Positions 10,571 to 64,000 of a DNA stretch of 64,000 nucleotides are shown here, piece after piece. The notes below the pieces were generated by a model. That model was not told the DNA's origin. It was given only the letters and a program-made list of their open reading frames with translations, and did no database searches. Numbering within the stretch: the first letter of the stretch is position 1; each line of letters begins with the position of its first letter. The stretch is from Phallusia mammillata. Its lineage: Eukaryota; Chordata; Ascidiacea; Phlebobranchia; Ascidiidae. The stretch covers positions 1 through 64,000 of the forward strand of contig QLIY01000024.1 of assembly GCA_003260075.1 (NCBI GenBank), in the 5' to 3' direction. The position numbers and the translations under genes were made by a program.

Positions 10571-10787
10571 ATCCCGACACATACGACTTAATTAGTACGC
10601 AGTCGACGTTTCTGTCTTGCAAACTAAAACCTTTCGTGTTAACACATCTTTAATACACCGTCTTTCATTGGCAAAAACTCCTACAGCTCTAATCCTCAAA
10701 AAGCAGCTTTAATGTTTGAATGCTCAATTTTTTACCCCTTTTCAGAGATAATAGGACTGCCAAAGATTTCAACACTTTTACACAAAC

Positions 10788-53126
<42,339 letters not shown>

Positions 53127-55900
53127 ACTTAGAGGCGAAATGTAAGCCTGTCTTGGGCCCTTACTGCACTAACAGACTGTGCTGTTATGTCACATTTCAG
53201 GTAATTGCCTATAGTATAAATATAAGATCTATCTAGAATGGAATACCTACAAAATAAAAATGTTTCATGCATAAAACTATCAGTCACATATAGGCAGATT
53301 GCTTACTTAAATGAAAACATTGCGTACCTTTTGTAAAATGAAAATACAAAAAAATCAGGTCAAGGTCAAATAATCAAATTTAATTAAGGTTACCAGATGC
53401 CAGGAATTTTATGGATATTAACAAACAGTTGGGCGTAAAATCTGTGTAAGGAACTACTTTTGAAAACACTAATGTTCGGAATTTTAGGGTCCAATTGACT
53501 ACAGCAGTTTTCAAAGTGGGCAAATTTTCCCTCAAGGGGTGATTTAAGAGGGAAAAATATTTCATCAGGTTACCACACAAAATCCAACTTATTGGTTTCT
53601 TTCTTATCATTATCACTGCTATACTGCATCACTGAACACCAATGTTTAAACTTAAAGTGATTTATACTTTTACTGTTGTCTGTGCAGCTTTGTTTCAGAT
53701 AGATGTACAAGATCTGAAACAGATTTGCAGGAAATATGCAGGAAAAATAAATATTTAACTTTGTGAATATTTGTGAATGATTTTATGTTAAGGACGGGGG
53801 GGGGGGTACAAGATCTGAAACAGATTTGCAGGAAATATGCAGGAAAATTAAATATTTAACTTTGTGAATATTTGTGAATGATTTTATGTTAAGGACTTGC
53901 CAGAAAAATATGTTCAGGAGTTCAGCTATTGTAAATTGGCAAAACTTTCTTGCTTGTTTGTTTTTGTAGCGATTTAAGCAACATGAAAGTTACATAATGT
54001 TTTAGTCGGTGTTAAAAATTTGATTTTGTATCTCTTAAAACATATATGGTATTTTGTCCATTCATAAATTGGTAATCATAAATTGGATGCTTAGAACGAT
54101 ATAAAGGTGCACTAAGCGATATAAAGGTGCCCCAAGCGATATTAAGATGCACTAACCAAGCGATATAAATGTCAACCAAGCGATATAAATGTGCACCAAG
54201 CAATATAAAGGTGCCCCAAGCGATATAAAGGTGCACTAACTAAGCGATATAAAGGTGCGCCAAGTGATATAAAGGTGCATCAACACCAACCGATATTAAA
54301 GTGATAATAAGGTGCACCAAGCGATCCAAGTGAACATGTATAATTTTCATTGCTTTTAAATAACAAATCAAAAGATGCAGTTAATCGAAAAAGCATCTGA
54401 TATATTCTTAAAACTTGTCATTAAAATGTCAATGAGCATGGAAATAATGTTCACACTTGAAGACATTGCATAATGACATGTTTTTTACAAAAATATACAA
54501 GAAACCACAACGCAAAATGCAGAAACAAAACAAGGACAAATTCATTAATTACAAATATTTTGAGCTCAGAAAACTGACCACCACACAAACAATGGCGCAA
54601 GAGAATCATCAGTGTTTCGCATGAGTAAACATGTGTTTCCGCAACACTGAAATAAAAAAAACTCTTCAAAACCATGAGCAACAACTAATCGTCAAAGTAT
54701 TTTTTTTAAAGTTGTTTTGTGTCTAAAGTTTAGGTTGAACATTTTTAGCCAGTGGCTTCGTTTTGAAAGTATACGACATTTTATTAAATCCTCAGCCACA
54801 ATTATTTTTTTAGAAACTTTAAAATACTTTTTATTCGTACATTCAAGGACTCCTTGGAATCACATCGCGGACCCTGTGAGGGATCATGGCCCTCAGTTGG
54901 AAACCACTGGTTTTTTCACACCATCCGTTTATATAGTTGTGTAAATCAATCCGAAGTAATGAAGTTAGGCAGCGAAAATACATTTATGTAACACGCAGTG
55001 TTGCTAGCGGACAATGCTAAATTAACCATTATTGGCAAACTGTGCAAGTAACTGAATAGCCCAATTAACCTACACACTCATAAATAGGCCTATATTCAAA
55101 ATGCATGCCCTTTCGGCGTGATGATCATGCGACTGTGTGCAAAAATCCAATCATGCGCATGCACGAAATTATTGCCCAACTGTAAAAATCGTGTTTGTCT
55201 ACAAAACGGTGAAACTTTCGCTGCATATTGAAACCAAATTAAAGCACCAAATAACGTCAAATCACCACGCTTTTGTGGTAATTAAGGAAATACCTGGAAA
55301 ATTGAGATGCATGAAATGCAAGCAAGCAATATCAAATTACCATTTGGCCGTAAAAGTGGGGATTCACTGGCAAACCGTTCTCAATTCGCAGTTCGATAAA
55401 CGCACAGATAACGTGTGTGAATAAGGGGGGGGGGGTCTCAAAATTCTCAAATTCTCAAAACCATTCTCAATTCGCAGTTCGATAAACGCACAGATAACGT
55501 GTGTGAATAAGGTTTTTTTTTTTAAACAAGTTTTTGTAAAGGAAGGTGTCGCTTTGGTAATGCTTTCAAATACTTCTACGCGGTATAATTTCTATCAGGG
55601 TGAAACCGAAATTCGAAAAATCATTTTGATTGAAAGTTACAAATCCCTCGTATACACAACAGTATGTTTTGAAGTTTTGGGACACTTCATATAACAAATC
55701 CAATATAACTCTACTAAACCTATGTGGTTCGAAGAAACAAAAGTCCATTTGTTCAAATATATTCCGTTATCAATCTATTTTCAGTTATCAATGGGGGGGG
55801 GGGAAATCCAATATAACTCTACTAAACCTATGTGGTTCGAAGAAACAAAAGCCCATTTGTTCAAATATATTCCGTTATCAATCTATTTTCAGTTATCAAT
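53127..55900. other. Region upstream of pecanex: repeats and G-tract duplications, no clear gene
   Basis: Presumed 5' UTR and promoter of pecanex, no TATA box identified. Duplications across G tracts: 53,700-53,795 / 53,807-53,900, 55,370-55,424 / 55,455-55,512, and 55,697-55,792 / 55,804-55,900. A hAT right end (ttggaaaccactgg) lies near 54,898. Plus frames at 55,137-55,424 and 55,503-55,694 have no recognisable domain. Confidence 0.5.
54085..54325. repeat. Minisatellite of about 18-23 bp units
   Basis: Ten or more degenerate units of caagcgatataaaggtgcac. Unit length varies. It lies about 1 kb upstream of the pecanex start. Confidence 0.85.
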
Positions 55901-56265
55901 CTATTGAATTCGTGAGGCAAAAACCGTACGACGAACTTGGCGAATCTTTAGTGGTTACAGCTGCGTTGCCTGCAAGTTTCCCATACACTTCATATTGGCT
56001 AGTGGACAACAAATTGGCAGACGGCAGACCAGCTGACCTGAAAGGTGTAGCATTCAGCAATGGTCGGTTTCCGCCATCAGGGAAGGAACCAAGTGTGGCA
56101 CGCGCAGTTGTAGAATTGAATATTTCCGACTGTTCATGTGTTGCTGGTTCACCTATCGTATCAACCGGTAGGAAACAGGTCCACTATGCCCCCGAAATTC
56201 CTATGACTTCCTCATCAGGCGCAAAACGATCTCGGCAATTAAAACCACAAATGGTGCTTAATTAA
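55887..56265 (+). CDS. Unrecognised ORF, possible terminal exon
   Basis: Preceded by a T-rich tract and an AG (ttttcag near 55,890), it reads about 120 residues to a TAA at 56,263: YQSIEFVRQKPYDELGES, ALPASFPYTSYWLVDNKL, FPPSGKEPSVARAV, then an S/K/R-rich end. Composition is more protein-like than neighbouring frames, but I recognise no family. The start is unclear because the upstream sequence is duplicated across a G tract. A second frame (DLEVYLTKGL to LSA) follows at 56,267-56,541, duplicated across G 56,373-56,382. Could be a gene fragment or chance. Confidence 0.3.
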
Positions 56266-56549
56266 GATGCGGGATCTCGAAGTATATTTAACAAAAGGTC
56301 TTACAAGTTCCTTGCCTGGTGCAGTTTTGAGCGTTGCGTTCAAGCAAGTCGCACAGAGATGTGTAAAATGGCGGGGGGGGGGTGGGATCTCGAAGTATAT
56401 TTAACAAAAGGTCTTACAAGTGCCTTGCCTGGTGCAATTTTGAGCGTTGCGTTCAAGCAAGTCGCACAGAGATGTGTAAAATGGCAGTGTCGTATGTTGA
56501 TTTTTCAAAACCCTTGTGTAAAGGCAATATTGAGCGCATAGCATAAAAA

Positions 56550-59234
56550 ATTCAAATTAGAGATAAATGTATGCGCACCTTATAAAGTGTGCAAGCAATT
56601 GTACTTATTGCAGAAATTTTGTTTCACTTAAATGCGTGACGTAGCTTAACTGGAGTACGACATCACTCTGACATCAATCTGACGTCATTGATTTTAAGTT
56701 TGCAGAAACATGTGTTTCTTATTTCCTGTTTGATGTTTCTCCTGCAGTTTTGTTTGCAATATAAGACAAAGCAGATTCCTGATGCACAGACCAGGATTTT
56801 TTGCGATGCTGTTTTCTATCGATCTTATCTTTTTGTCACACTTGACTACAACAGGATTATGACTATCACGTACTGGCCGTTGCGCATGGTTAGGCGGCAA
56901 TCGCATTACTGCCTGTTGCTCCGCGGTAAAAATGTTGTTGGAGTGTCAGGACTCGATTTTGTACGACAAAAAAACTTATAGTAAAAAGTGTGTTTTGCTT
57001 TGTCATGGATCTCATTGTAAGTAAAATTGAGCAATAGTAAACTTTTACCCCAACAAATTCGAGCACTGTAGGTAATTTTTCGATTAGATATATTTGTGAT
57101 TCTTGTATTGTGTTTCGCGAAACAACCATCAGAGTTGAAAGCAAGCTGGAACAGTCCGCGATGGTGTATCCGCAAATGTATTGTGACTGACACGCCGTTC
57201 CGCTAAAGAAATGTGATGCAAGGATTGACTACGTCACAAAACGATAACATAAAAAAGTCATAAAGCATAAAATGATTTGTTTTGTAGTAGGTAGAGTGCA
57301 ATATTTCTCATGTATTGACCGGTTTGCACAGTCTACATACTTATTAATTAGTTACAAATAAGTTATAATTGGACTCTAAGTTTGGTGAATACAAGTAACA
57401 GTTAGTTTCGATGACAAAACTACTCTACGTTTTTTCACTATAGGGCAGTGATTCTTAAAAAAATTTTGTTGCGACGCCTCTGGAAAAGTTTTCTGCACTT
57501 GCGGCGCACCAGCAAATAAAAGTTAATGAGGAAACTTATTATTAAAGTTGTGTTTATTGATACAACAACAAAAAGCCACGAAACGGACAACTATTCTGCG
57601 ACGCCCTTGGAAAATTGAAACGACGCACCAGGGCGTTTTTTAGGGCTCGGCATATTTAGTTTTTTGTTTGTTTTTTTGACTAAGGTTGTCGAACACTTTT
57701 ATGTGGTTAAACACATCGCGTTGAACTGGCTCTAAATGTTACCGCCTATGTCTTTGTGTCAAGATGGACCAGTATCAAAACTTAACAGACAAGTTGAAGT
57801 CTGCTCCCTTGAAGAGCAATAAGACAAAAGTCGTTTGTCTTACTCAAGGTTTAGCATCAAGAGATAAAATACGCACATTAATTACAATAGAGTAGACAGG
57901 GAATATCTTAGATAGATAAGAATTTTTTAGAGAGATCCAATTCCCACGGGAAATTAAACCTTGTTGTCGAACGCGTTTGCTTTTAATATCGTATGAAATA
58001 TGCTGGTTACATTAATATATCGGATTTTTAAAAGTATGTAAACAACCAATAATGAACCATAATTTGCCGCTGCAATATGGCGACGTGTTAACTGTTGAAG
58101 TTGTATTATCTAACATTTTCACACGTTGTAAACGATGTTTGTTTTGTAGTTAGCCTAAAATCGATCGATGTGCTATGAGCTATACCCATCATAGGTACAC
58201 TTTTCTACGGCTTGTGTTTTATGTAAATGTAATTGCCTTGCATGGCTTTTTAACTTTTTTGCTCATTCGCATATTCAGTGTCAAAACCCGTTTGAACAAG
58301 GTTATTAGTTTGCCTGACACTTTAACGCCTAAATCCACATACAAACCCTAATTGCAGGAAATAACGATTTCAGTCTCCAATTTCAAACGCATTTAAGTTT
58401 TCAGGGTCAATTGACATGCAAGCAAAGCTGTTTGGGAGGTAAATAAGAGGGTGAATCCTGGGTGGCGTTCGGATCGTCCTTGTGATAACTCACCCTGGTT
58501 GTGTTGATTTTGCTAATCCCATGCGTTAACAAATGAGTGGAGGTTTTGAGTTTGGGGCTGCGGAGATGAAAACAGCAATTTGTCTTGTCACGTATAGACT
58601 TAGGGTATTTTTTCTATCTCTGGTTCTTTTGAGTGATGAATTCACTACAGTACTGTCTTTTCTGCTTTGCTACCAATGTTTTGTATGAACATTGATAAAC
58701 ATTCATTTTGACAGCAGCGTAAGTCACAAAGCATTCACTTCAACCCTCTCCTAAAACATCGTTTTAGTAAATCGTTTTATTTAAAAATGTCATTGTTTTA
58801 CGCTTGTTTAAGCTACATCGGTCTTGTTTGTTTGTTTTTTAAAAAAGCTAATTTTATTGTTTAACAGTTGCTACAGTAGCCTAATGTTAAGGGGGCAGGA
58901 GTGCTTGTAGTTGACAGCAAGATTTACAAAAATGTGTCAGCAAAGTGTAAGAAAAATTACAGCATTTATTTCGTGAGTGGAAACTCTAGATTGCTGGACC
59001 AACGTTTTCTCTCGCCGTTTTGTAACTTAATCTCCTAGCATTTCGAGTGTTCACGCCAGTAAACCTTTAACAAACATCACGGGCTCTTTTAAAATCATGC
59101 CAACTACAGTTCCAAGCGAAAAAATACCTATAACGGCTTTGTTGGATGACAGATTACCACTCACTTATACGTGACAAAAACCTTTTGGCACAGAAAGTTT
59201 TAGTCATTCAGCCTTTGTCTGCACTAAGTGGGTA
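56550..59234. other. Intergenic stretch
   Basis: No supported gene. A hAT-like left end (cagtgattcttaaaa, then gcgacgcctctgg) begins near 57,445. The frame at 56,688-56,981 is hydrophobic but without recognisable motifs. Confidence 0.45.
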
Positions 59235-60124
59235 TTACCAAACATCGTACCGTTTTATTCCCTTTGAATGTGAAAAAATAGCCTGACGGTTTTGTTGTTT
59301 GTCGGCCCATACAAACTGAGGTGAAAACGTATTTAAATTGTCGGTGATGTACTTTAGCCAGTCTCGTTTTTTATACGCAATCCAAGAAAAATCTATACTG
59401 CTTATGGTGAGCGGCCTATTGAAAAGTTTAAGATAACTTGCTAAATCGTCAAAAGGTGTGTAATAATTAGATAGTTGCAAGCCTATACGATTTAATATGA
59501 ACGAAGAAAAAAGATTAGTTAAATGCGCAGCACATTTTACACGTTTAAAAAAAAAATCGTATGCTTGTGGACCACATAAAACGTACTGAAGATATGTGTA
59601 GCAAAACGGCTTTAAGTTGTCAAAAAACAACAACACAAACACCACATACCTACCCATGCACTGTTTTCAAACTTAAACCAGGGATCATCAGCAAATCCGT
59701 AAAAGTCAAACGGTGTCAGACACGATTTTTTCCAATTACTTTGAAGTAGTCCGCAGGATTACATGGGCAAGTTGTTTTTGCCCTTGCTACTTTTTGGGGA
59801 GGCGTGGACGCATAACACAGAAAAACAGGCGTCGATGATGTGGTTAAAAAGAGCGCTTATAAAGTGTGAGAACATCAGAATACGCTGTACATCAACTATA
59901 TCGATTGCAACTATGTAAGAAGGCATTGTGTTTTTCAAACAAGCCCCTAAAGTTGCCGATTTACGTGTATAATTATGACAGGTTATAACTGCACTGCTAT
60001 CACCCAAAATTAACTTCAAAATAGGTTGATTTGCGATGACTAAGCAGTTGTATTGAGATAGCGGTACTGTGGGCACCACAAAAAGATTGAGTTTAACGTA
60101 ATTTCTAATCGTTACCATTGCCAC
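59235..60124 (-). pseudogene. Broken coding relic of unknown family
   Basis: On the minus strand a 121-codon frame from ATG 60,124 meets TAA at 59,759, continues open in the same frame for about 40 codons (TPFDFYGFADDPWFKFENSA), and after a shift of one frame a 140-codon frame runs to 59,235 (KRVKCAAHLTNLF, IAYKKRDWLKYITDNL, PQFVWADKQQNRQAIF). Balanced amino acid use over nearly 890 bases in one orientation suggests former coding sequence with one stop and one frameshift, or exons of a real gene with introns I cannot place. No family recognised; a mobile element or viral remnant is possible. Confidence 0.35.
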
Positions 60125-60641
60125 ACGAAACTGAATTTAACAAACGCTTCGGGATAAATGAGGTGAAAACATTTTGATAACTCATACTCAAGCATTAAAA
60201 AATAATCTGGAAAACAGCATAACGCTTTAAAAGGCTTTTACGGCCTGATAGTAGGTTAGATTTAGTCTGCTTTCAGAGTCGATATTTTTTTCACACTTTG
60301 GTGCTATTATTAAAATTACTTAACAGCGGTTTATTTTATGACCAAAGTCTGCTGTGGCTCTCTGAAAGAAGAAATATAGTTTTGCTTGTAGTTTTTACCC
60401 ACGGTATTTCAGACCGTAATAACGCCTACGTTGCGTAATCCATTACGCGAAATTTTTATGGAGAATGTAAATTGTACGCTAAAATTATGAATCAAATTCC
60501 ATTGAACGACTTCTGGCTGCGTCATTGCAACATCCCGTCACCAAAATTCAGGGTATTTTTATCGCAACTTGTAAATCGTGAGTCACTACGAGGACCAGAA
60601 ACGCGTCGCGGATTGGCGAGAATTTGGCGCCTCCGAAGCCG

Positions 60642-60643
<2 letters not shown>

Positions 60644-60737
<94 letters not shown>
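60644..60737. other. Poly-G tract, 94 bases
   Basis: Longest homopolymer in the window, continuous with the pattern of filler tracts, so probably an assembly gap. No duplicated flanks seen here. Glycine- or proline-rich frames across it are meaningless. Confidence 0.6.
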
Positions 60738-60738
<1 letters not shown>

Positions 60739-60945
60739 TGCAAATTTATTTTGGGTAAAGAGGTTAATTCATGCCGCGCTATAAAAAGGTTGCAATACGA
60801 CACTTAAAGTTTGCTGGAGTATATAAAGATGCGTAGTAGTGAGTTGACTGTAAATGAGCAGCGATAGAAGTCAAAGCAAGAACTCCTGTATTCCGTGTTT
60901 GATATATTAACGCAAACATGCAAAGCATAGAGCCAATAAATGATA

Positions 60946-61117
60946 AGCTGCAGGTAGTGCACATTGTTTCGACCTACAAGGTCCCATCAGTGCAGCTGGT
61001 GACGAGAGATCGGCCGTATTGGCTAGTGTAGCAAACTAGCCATCCAGCGGCACTCCAGTTTGTCGGGAGTAACAGCATGATCCCTTATAGGTCGAAACAG
61101 TGTGCACTGTGCAGCTT
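60946..61117. mobile_element. Foldback MITE-like inverted repeat
   Basis: About 35-base arms: agctgcag-tagtgcacattg then tttcgacctacaagg at the left, and ccttataggtcgaaacagtg then tgcactgtgcagct at the right, nearly perfect complements. The interior is about 95 bases. No obvious target duplication. Confidence 0.65.
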
Positions 61118-61296
61118 GATGAGAATAGTAATTAAACTAATCAAATTATATCTATACATTTTGTCGCATATTTGCCAAAAATACATGATTTAGTCTGTAT
61201 GTTATGCCTGGCAGCAATAGATTATGTATCGAATTATACATAACATTGTCTATTTCTGATTTTTAAGAAAACTTTATGAAAATAAGCAACTTTACT

Positions 61297-63623
61297 ATGG
61301 CAAGTAGTAACTGTACGCCGCTGTCTTTTGACTACATCGATGAGTTGGCAGCAGAAACCCATGAGAGGCAGAAGTATGTGGCGGGGGCTTATGGTGCCAT
61401 CTGCGCCGTTGGACTGATTGCCAACATCGTACTGATGACGTCACTGCTGGGGGGAGGCAACCGTGGGGTCACCTACAAAACCCCGTCTACCATTCTTATC
61501 ATCAACCTGGGTAAGTTGAAGTTTGGTATTTGTATTGATGAAAAGGGTAGTATTTCTTTATCGCATATTGGATTTGTAATTCTAGCTGGTCAAGTCTAAA
61601 AATTTAAAATATTTTGTTGTTGTTATCTGTATGTGGCTGCTTGTTGCTAGGCCGAGTCATGTTGAGATATCACAGCGTCAAATAGTTTTGTAATGCAACA
61701 ATAAAAAATATTTTTGTCTTGTTTTTTCCCTGAAATATTTTTTTCCTGACAGTTTTCCAAAATACCATTGCCAATAGAGCTCTACAAATTTGATATTGTG
61801 CCTGGTAGCAACAGCTTAAATATAGTCTGTCTGTATGACAAAAAAATTGTTAGAAAAACGATGAAATGGTGATAAACGTTTTATAAAATAATATTTCATG
61901 ATGAAAATTTTATAAAATAATATTTTACAAACGAATTTTTTAAAAAAAAATTTCGAAAATTATTTGTTTAAATCCAAATGATTGTATGACCAAAAGTTTA
62001 CGAAGAAGATAATATTTTTTCAATTTTTTAGCCAAATTGAATGCAAACGTAATAAAACGTTAAACAATAAAATAGTCTAAAAAGCAACTGCTTTTAGAAC
62101 AAAATCCTAGGCAACCATGGTTTCTTCGTTGTGTCAGCCTTTGGTGTTTTATTCTCACAGCAATAGCAGACATGCTTTTATTGTTGACGCTGCCGTTTGC
62201 CATCGTACATCGATTGGAAAGCAAGTGGATTTTCGGAAACGTAATGTGCAAACTCGAGGAAGGAATCAAATTTCTTAATTATTATGGATCCGTGTTCTTT
62301 ATCACTGCAATGGCTGTTGACAGGTATGTGAAAAAAAACTTTACAGAATTTGTGTGTAACAAAATTAGGCGTGTGCTCTAAGATAAGTTTGCAAAAGATC
62401 GAAAATAAAATCTGTGCACTGTGGAAAGTATATTAATCGCGTGGATTTTAGGTTTAATTCTTTACCAAAGTAGGCATATAATGTAGTTTCATTATAGTAC
62501 AGAAATACAGTACGTCTCAATGTCACCTCAAATTGAGAAATAGCCTACACTGAGGGGTTCAGTCGGGACCAAATATTGGCGTTTATTAGAATGAACCCAA
62601 CATGAAATACCCGTTTTGATATAGGGAAATGTGTAATAACTTACTGATTTGTTATAACATACTACAACAATATTGGAAACGTTAATTTCCTGGCTAATAT
62701 CTATCAATTTTTTTAGTTAACACAACTATATATTTCGCTATTATGCATCGTCAGTGTCTTTTTCAATTAGAATCAAGAAATGAAATCAATTTACTAGGTT
62801 TTGTGATGTATTATGTGGCATACTAGGTATGTTTGCCTGTGTCGGCCTGCTACGTACGATCGTCGAATGGCAAGAAAAACTTTGTGGATGCTCTCTGCTG
62901 CCCTCTGGATGCTGTCTCTGGTTTTCGTCGTTCCGCTCATGGTGTTTGCTGACGTCGATGCATACGGGTTTTGCAGCATTCTGTTTCCCGGCACTCACGT
63001 AAGTTGATTTTGACTTCGGCCTATGTTTTATTTTCAAAAATAAATTATTCACTTCAAAAATCTTCTTTGCTTTTTGTTCATGTAATTTTGAATAAAACCA
63101 AACACGAAAATATGTTGTCGGTGATTTTAAATTTAAAAACGCCTGAATTGTGTAGTAATGTTTTGTTTGCTGGATCAGAAAATCGTTGTATAAAGCAAAT
63201 CATTTCTGGTCTCAATCAACTCTTCTGTTTGATTTAAACAGTCGTTTTTGTGGTTTATGTATTTTTTTGTGGTTGATGTCAATTTTTAAAGTCAATAAAA
63301 TGTCATTCTTTATACTGTTGCAATTCCAAGCCCATTAACACTTTTAACTCAAGAGGTTATTTCATCAAGACTTTGGAAAACATTAGCCTGCCACAAGCAA
63401 TGTACACTTATTCGTAACTAAAATTTAAACCAGTTGATTTTGGTTGCGACAGATTCCGCATGTCCCACATATTCCCGCAGAACCAGCGGAAGGAAACAAG
63501 ACGGTTTGTCTGGAAAACATTTACTACAACGCTGAGAATTATCCGGCAGGTGTCGCGTACGAGTATGTCGGTGAGGAGTTCCCGGAATCGATGCCACTGG
63601 ACGAGCAGGCTAACATTGCTGAG
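61297..63623 (+). CDS. Class A peptide-type GPCR (exons 1-4, 3' end beyond window)
   Basis: Coding exons 61297-61510, 62161-62323, 62827-62998 and 63453-63623, all with GT-AG borders and consistent phases (240 codons so far). The ATG at 61,297 has A at -3 and G at +4 and is preferred over 61,276. Seen: N-glycosylation sequon NCT at residues 5-7, TM1 about 27-51 with N43 (GLIAN), TM2 about 64-88 with INLAIAD (D75), KWIFG in the first outer loop, C101 at the start of TM3, DRY 125-127, TM4 with W153, and an unusually long acidic second outer loop with an NKT sequon and Cys. The VVPLMVFADV end of TM4 and the overall pattern recall somatostatin, opioid or galanin-type receptors; the ligand is unknown. 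TM5-7 lie past 63,623 and were not seen. Confidence 0.88.
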
Positions 63624-63673
63624 GTACGACTTTTTGCGTATGAGGAAAATGCACCAATACAGGCTTTTGAGTT

Positions 63674-64000
63674 GTAAACGGGCCTGAAATTTAAGCCCGA
63701 AATCGAAAATACAAGCTCAAAACCCGATCCGAACCCGAATCGTTTTTGAGAAGCCCGGTTAGGCCCGAAAGTTTGATTGACAGGTCAATACATTGAAGCC
63801 TCAGAAAAGACCAAGACAACAAACGCAATAGACAATTGGTCTTGAACAGGGCGTTTTAGGGCTGTTTGACATTAGGTCAGGTCCAAAAACCGGCTACTTA
63901 GATATAGTTAAATTTATCCAAAACAATACTGACACAGAGTATAAAGTCAGGCCGGAACCAAGTCCGTTTTTTNTTTTTTTTTGAAGAAACCTATGCCAAA
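63674..64000. mobile_element. hAT-like repeat of the 2773-3085 family, reverse orientation
   Basis: Contains gggcctgaaatttaagcc, gaacccgaatcgtttttgag and cccggttaggccc, matching the reverse complement of 2773-3085. Lies in the GPCR intron after exon 4 and runs into the window end. Includes a lone n at 63,973. Confidence 0.6.

Noticed and set aside
60472..60807. Glycine-rich and proline-rich proteins across 60,644-60,737
   Set aside because: The composition comes from a 94-base homopolymer, probably a gap filler; flanking residues match nothing.

Overview
This is eukaryotic DNA: GT-AG introns, nuclear tRNA genes, LINE and hAT-type repeats, AT-rich. The genes (a chordate-like pecanex, LRRC8-like channel proteins, a class A peptide GPCR), the compact introns and the strong allelic divergence suggest an invertebrate chordate, most likely an ascidian of the Ciona type. 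The species call is inference.

Layout. (1) 1-10,211: two divergently oriented genes for four-pass LRRC8/pannexin-like membrane proteins that end before any leucine-rich repeats (45-1169 minus, intact; 5429-7474 plus, broken by assembly gaps), then repeat-rich spacer. (2) 10,788-53,126, minus: one pecanex (PCNX) gene. I traced 47 exons with compatible splice phases, from the initiator ATG at 53,126 to a serine-rich exon at 10,788, about 2,076 codons. The final C-terminal exon was not found and may be lost at a contig seam. (3) Inside its introns, mainly the 9.3 kb one between exons 24 and 25, sit 13 identical tRNA-Arg(TCG) genes, all on the host strand, in 0.45-0.86 kb repeat units, plus tRNA relics. 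(4) 53,127-61,275: mostly intergenic, with a minisatellite, one unrecognised plus-strand ORF and a broken minus-strand coding relic. (5) 61,297 to the window end: the first four coding exons of a peptide-type GPCR.

Assembly quality matters here. Most G or C tracts are 10-11 bases long and most sit between two slightly different copies of the same sequence. Tracts read C before the single n at 10,212 and G after it. They look like fixed-length gap fillers between unmerged allelic contig ends, with contig orientation changing at 10,212. They create false duplications of pecanex exons (26, 30, 35), of an LRRC8-like segment and of many introns. Other seams are a 741-base N gap and single n at 10,212, 35,779 and 63,973.

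Functionally the loci look independent: a putative anion/metabolite channel pair, an ER multipass protein whose introns host a tRNA array, and a neuropeptide-type receptor.
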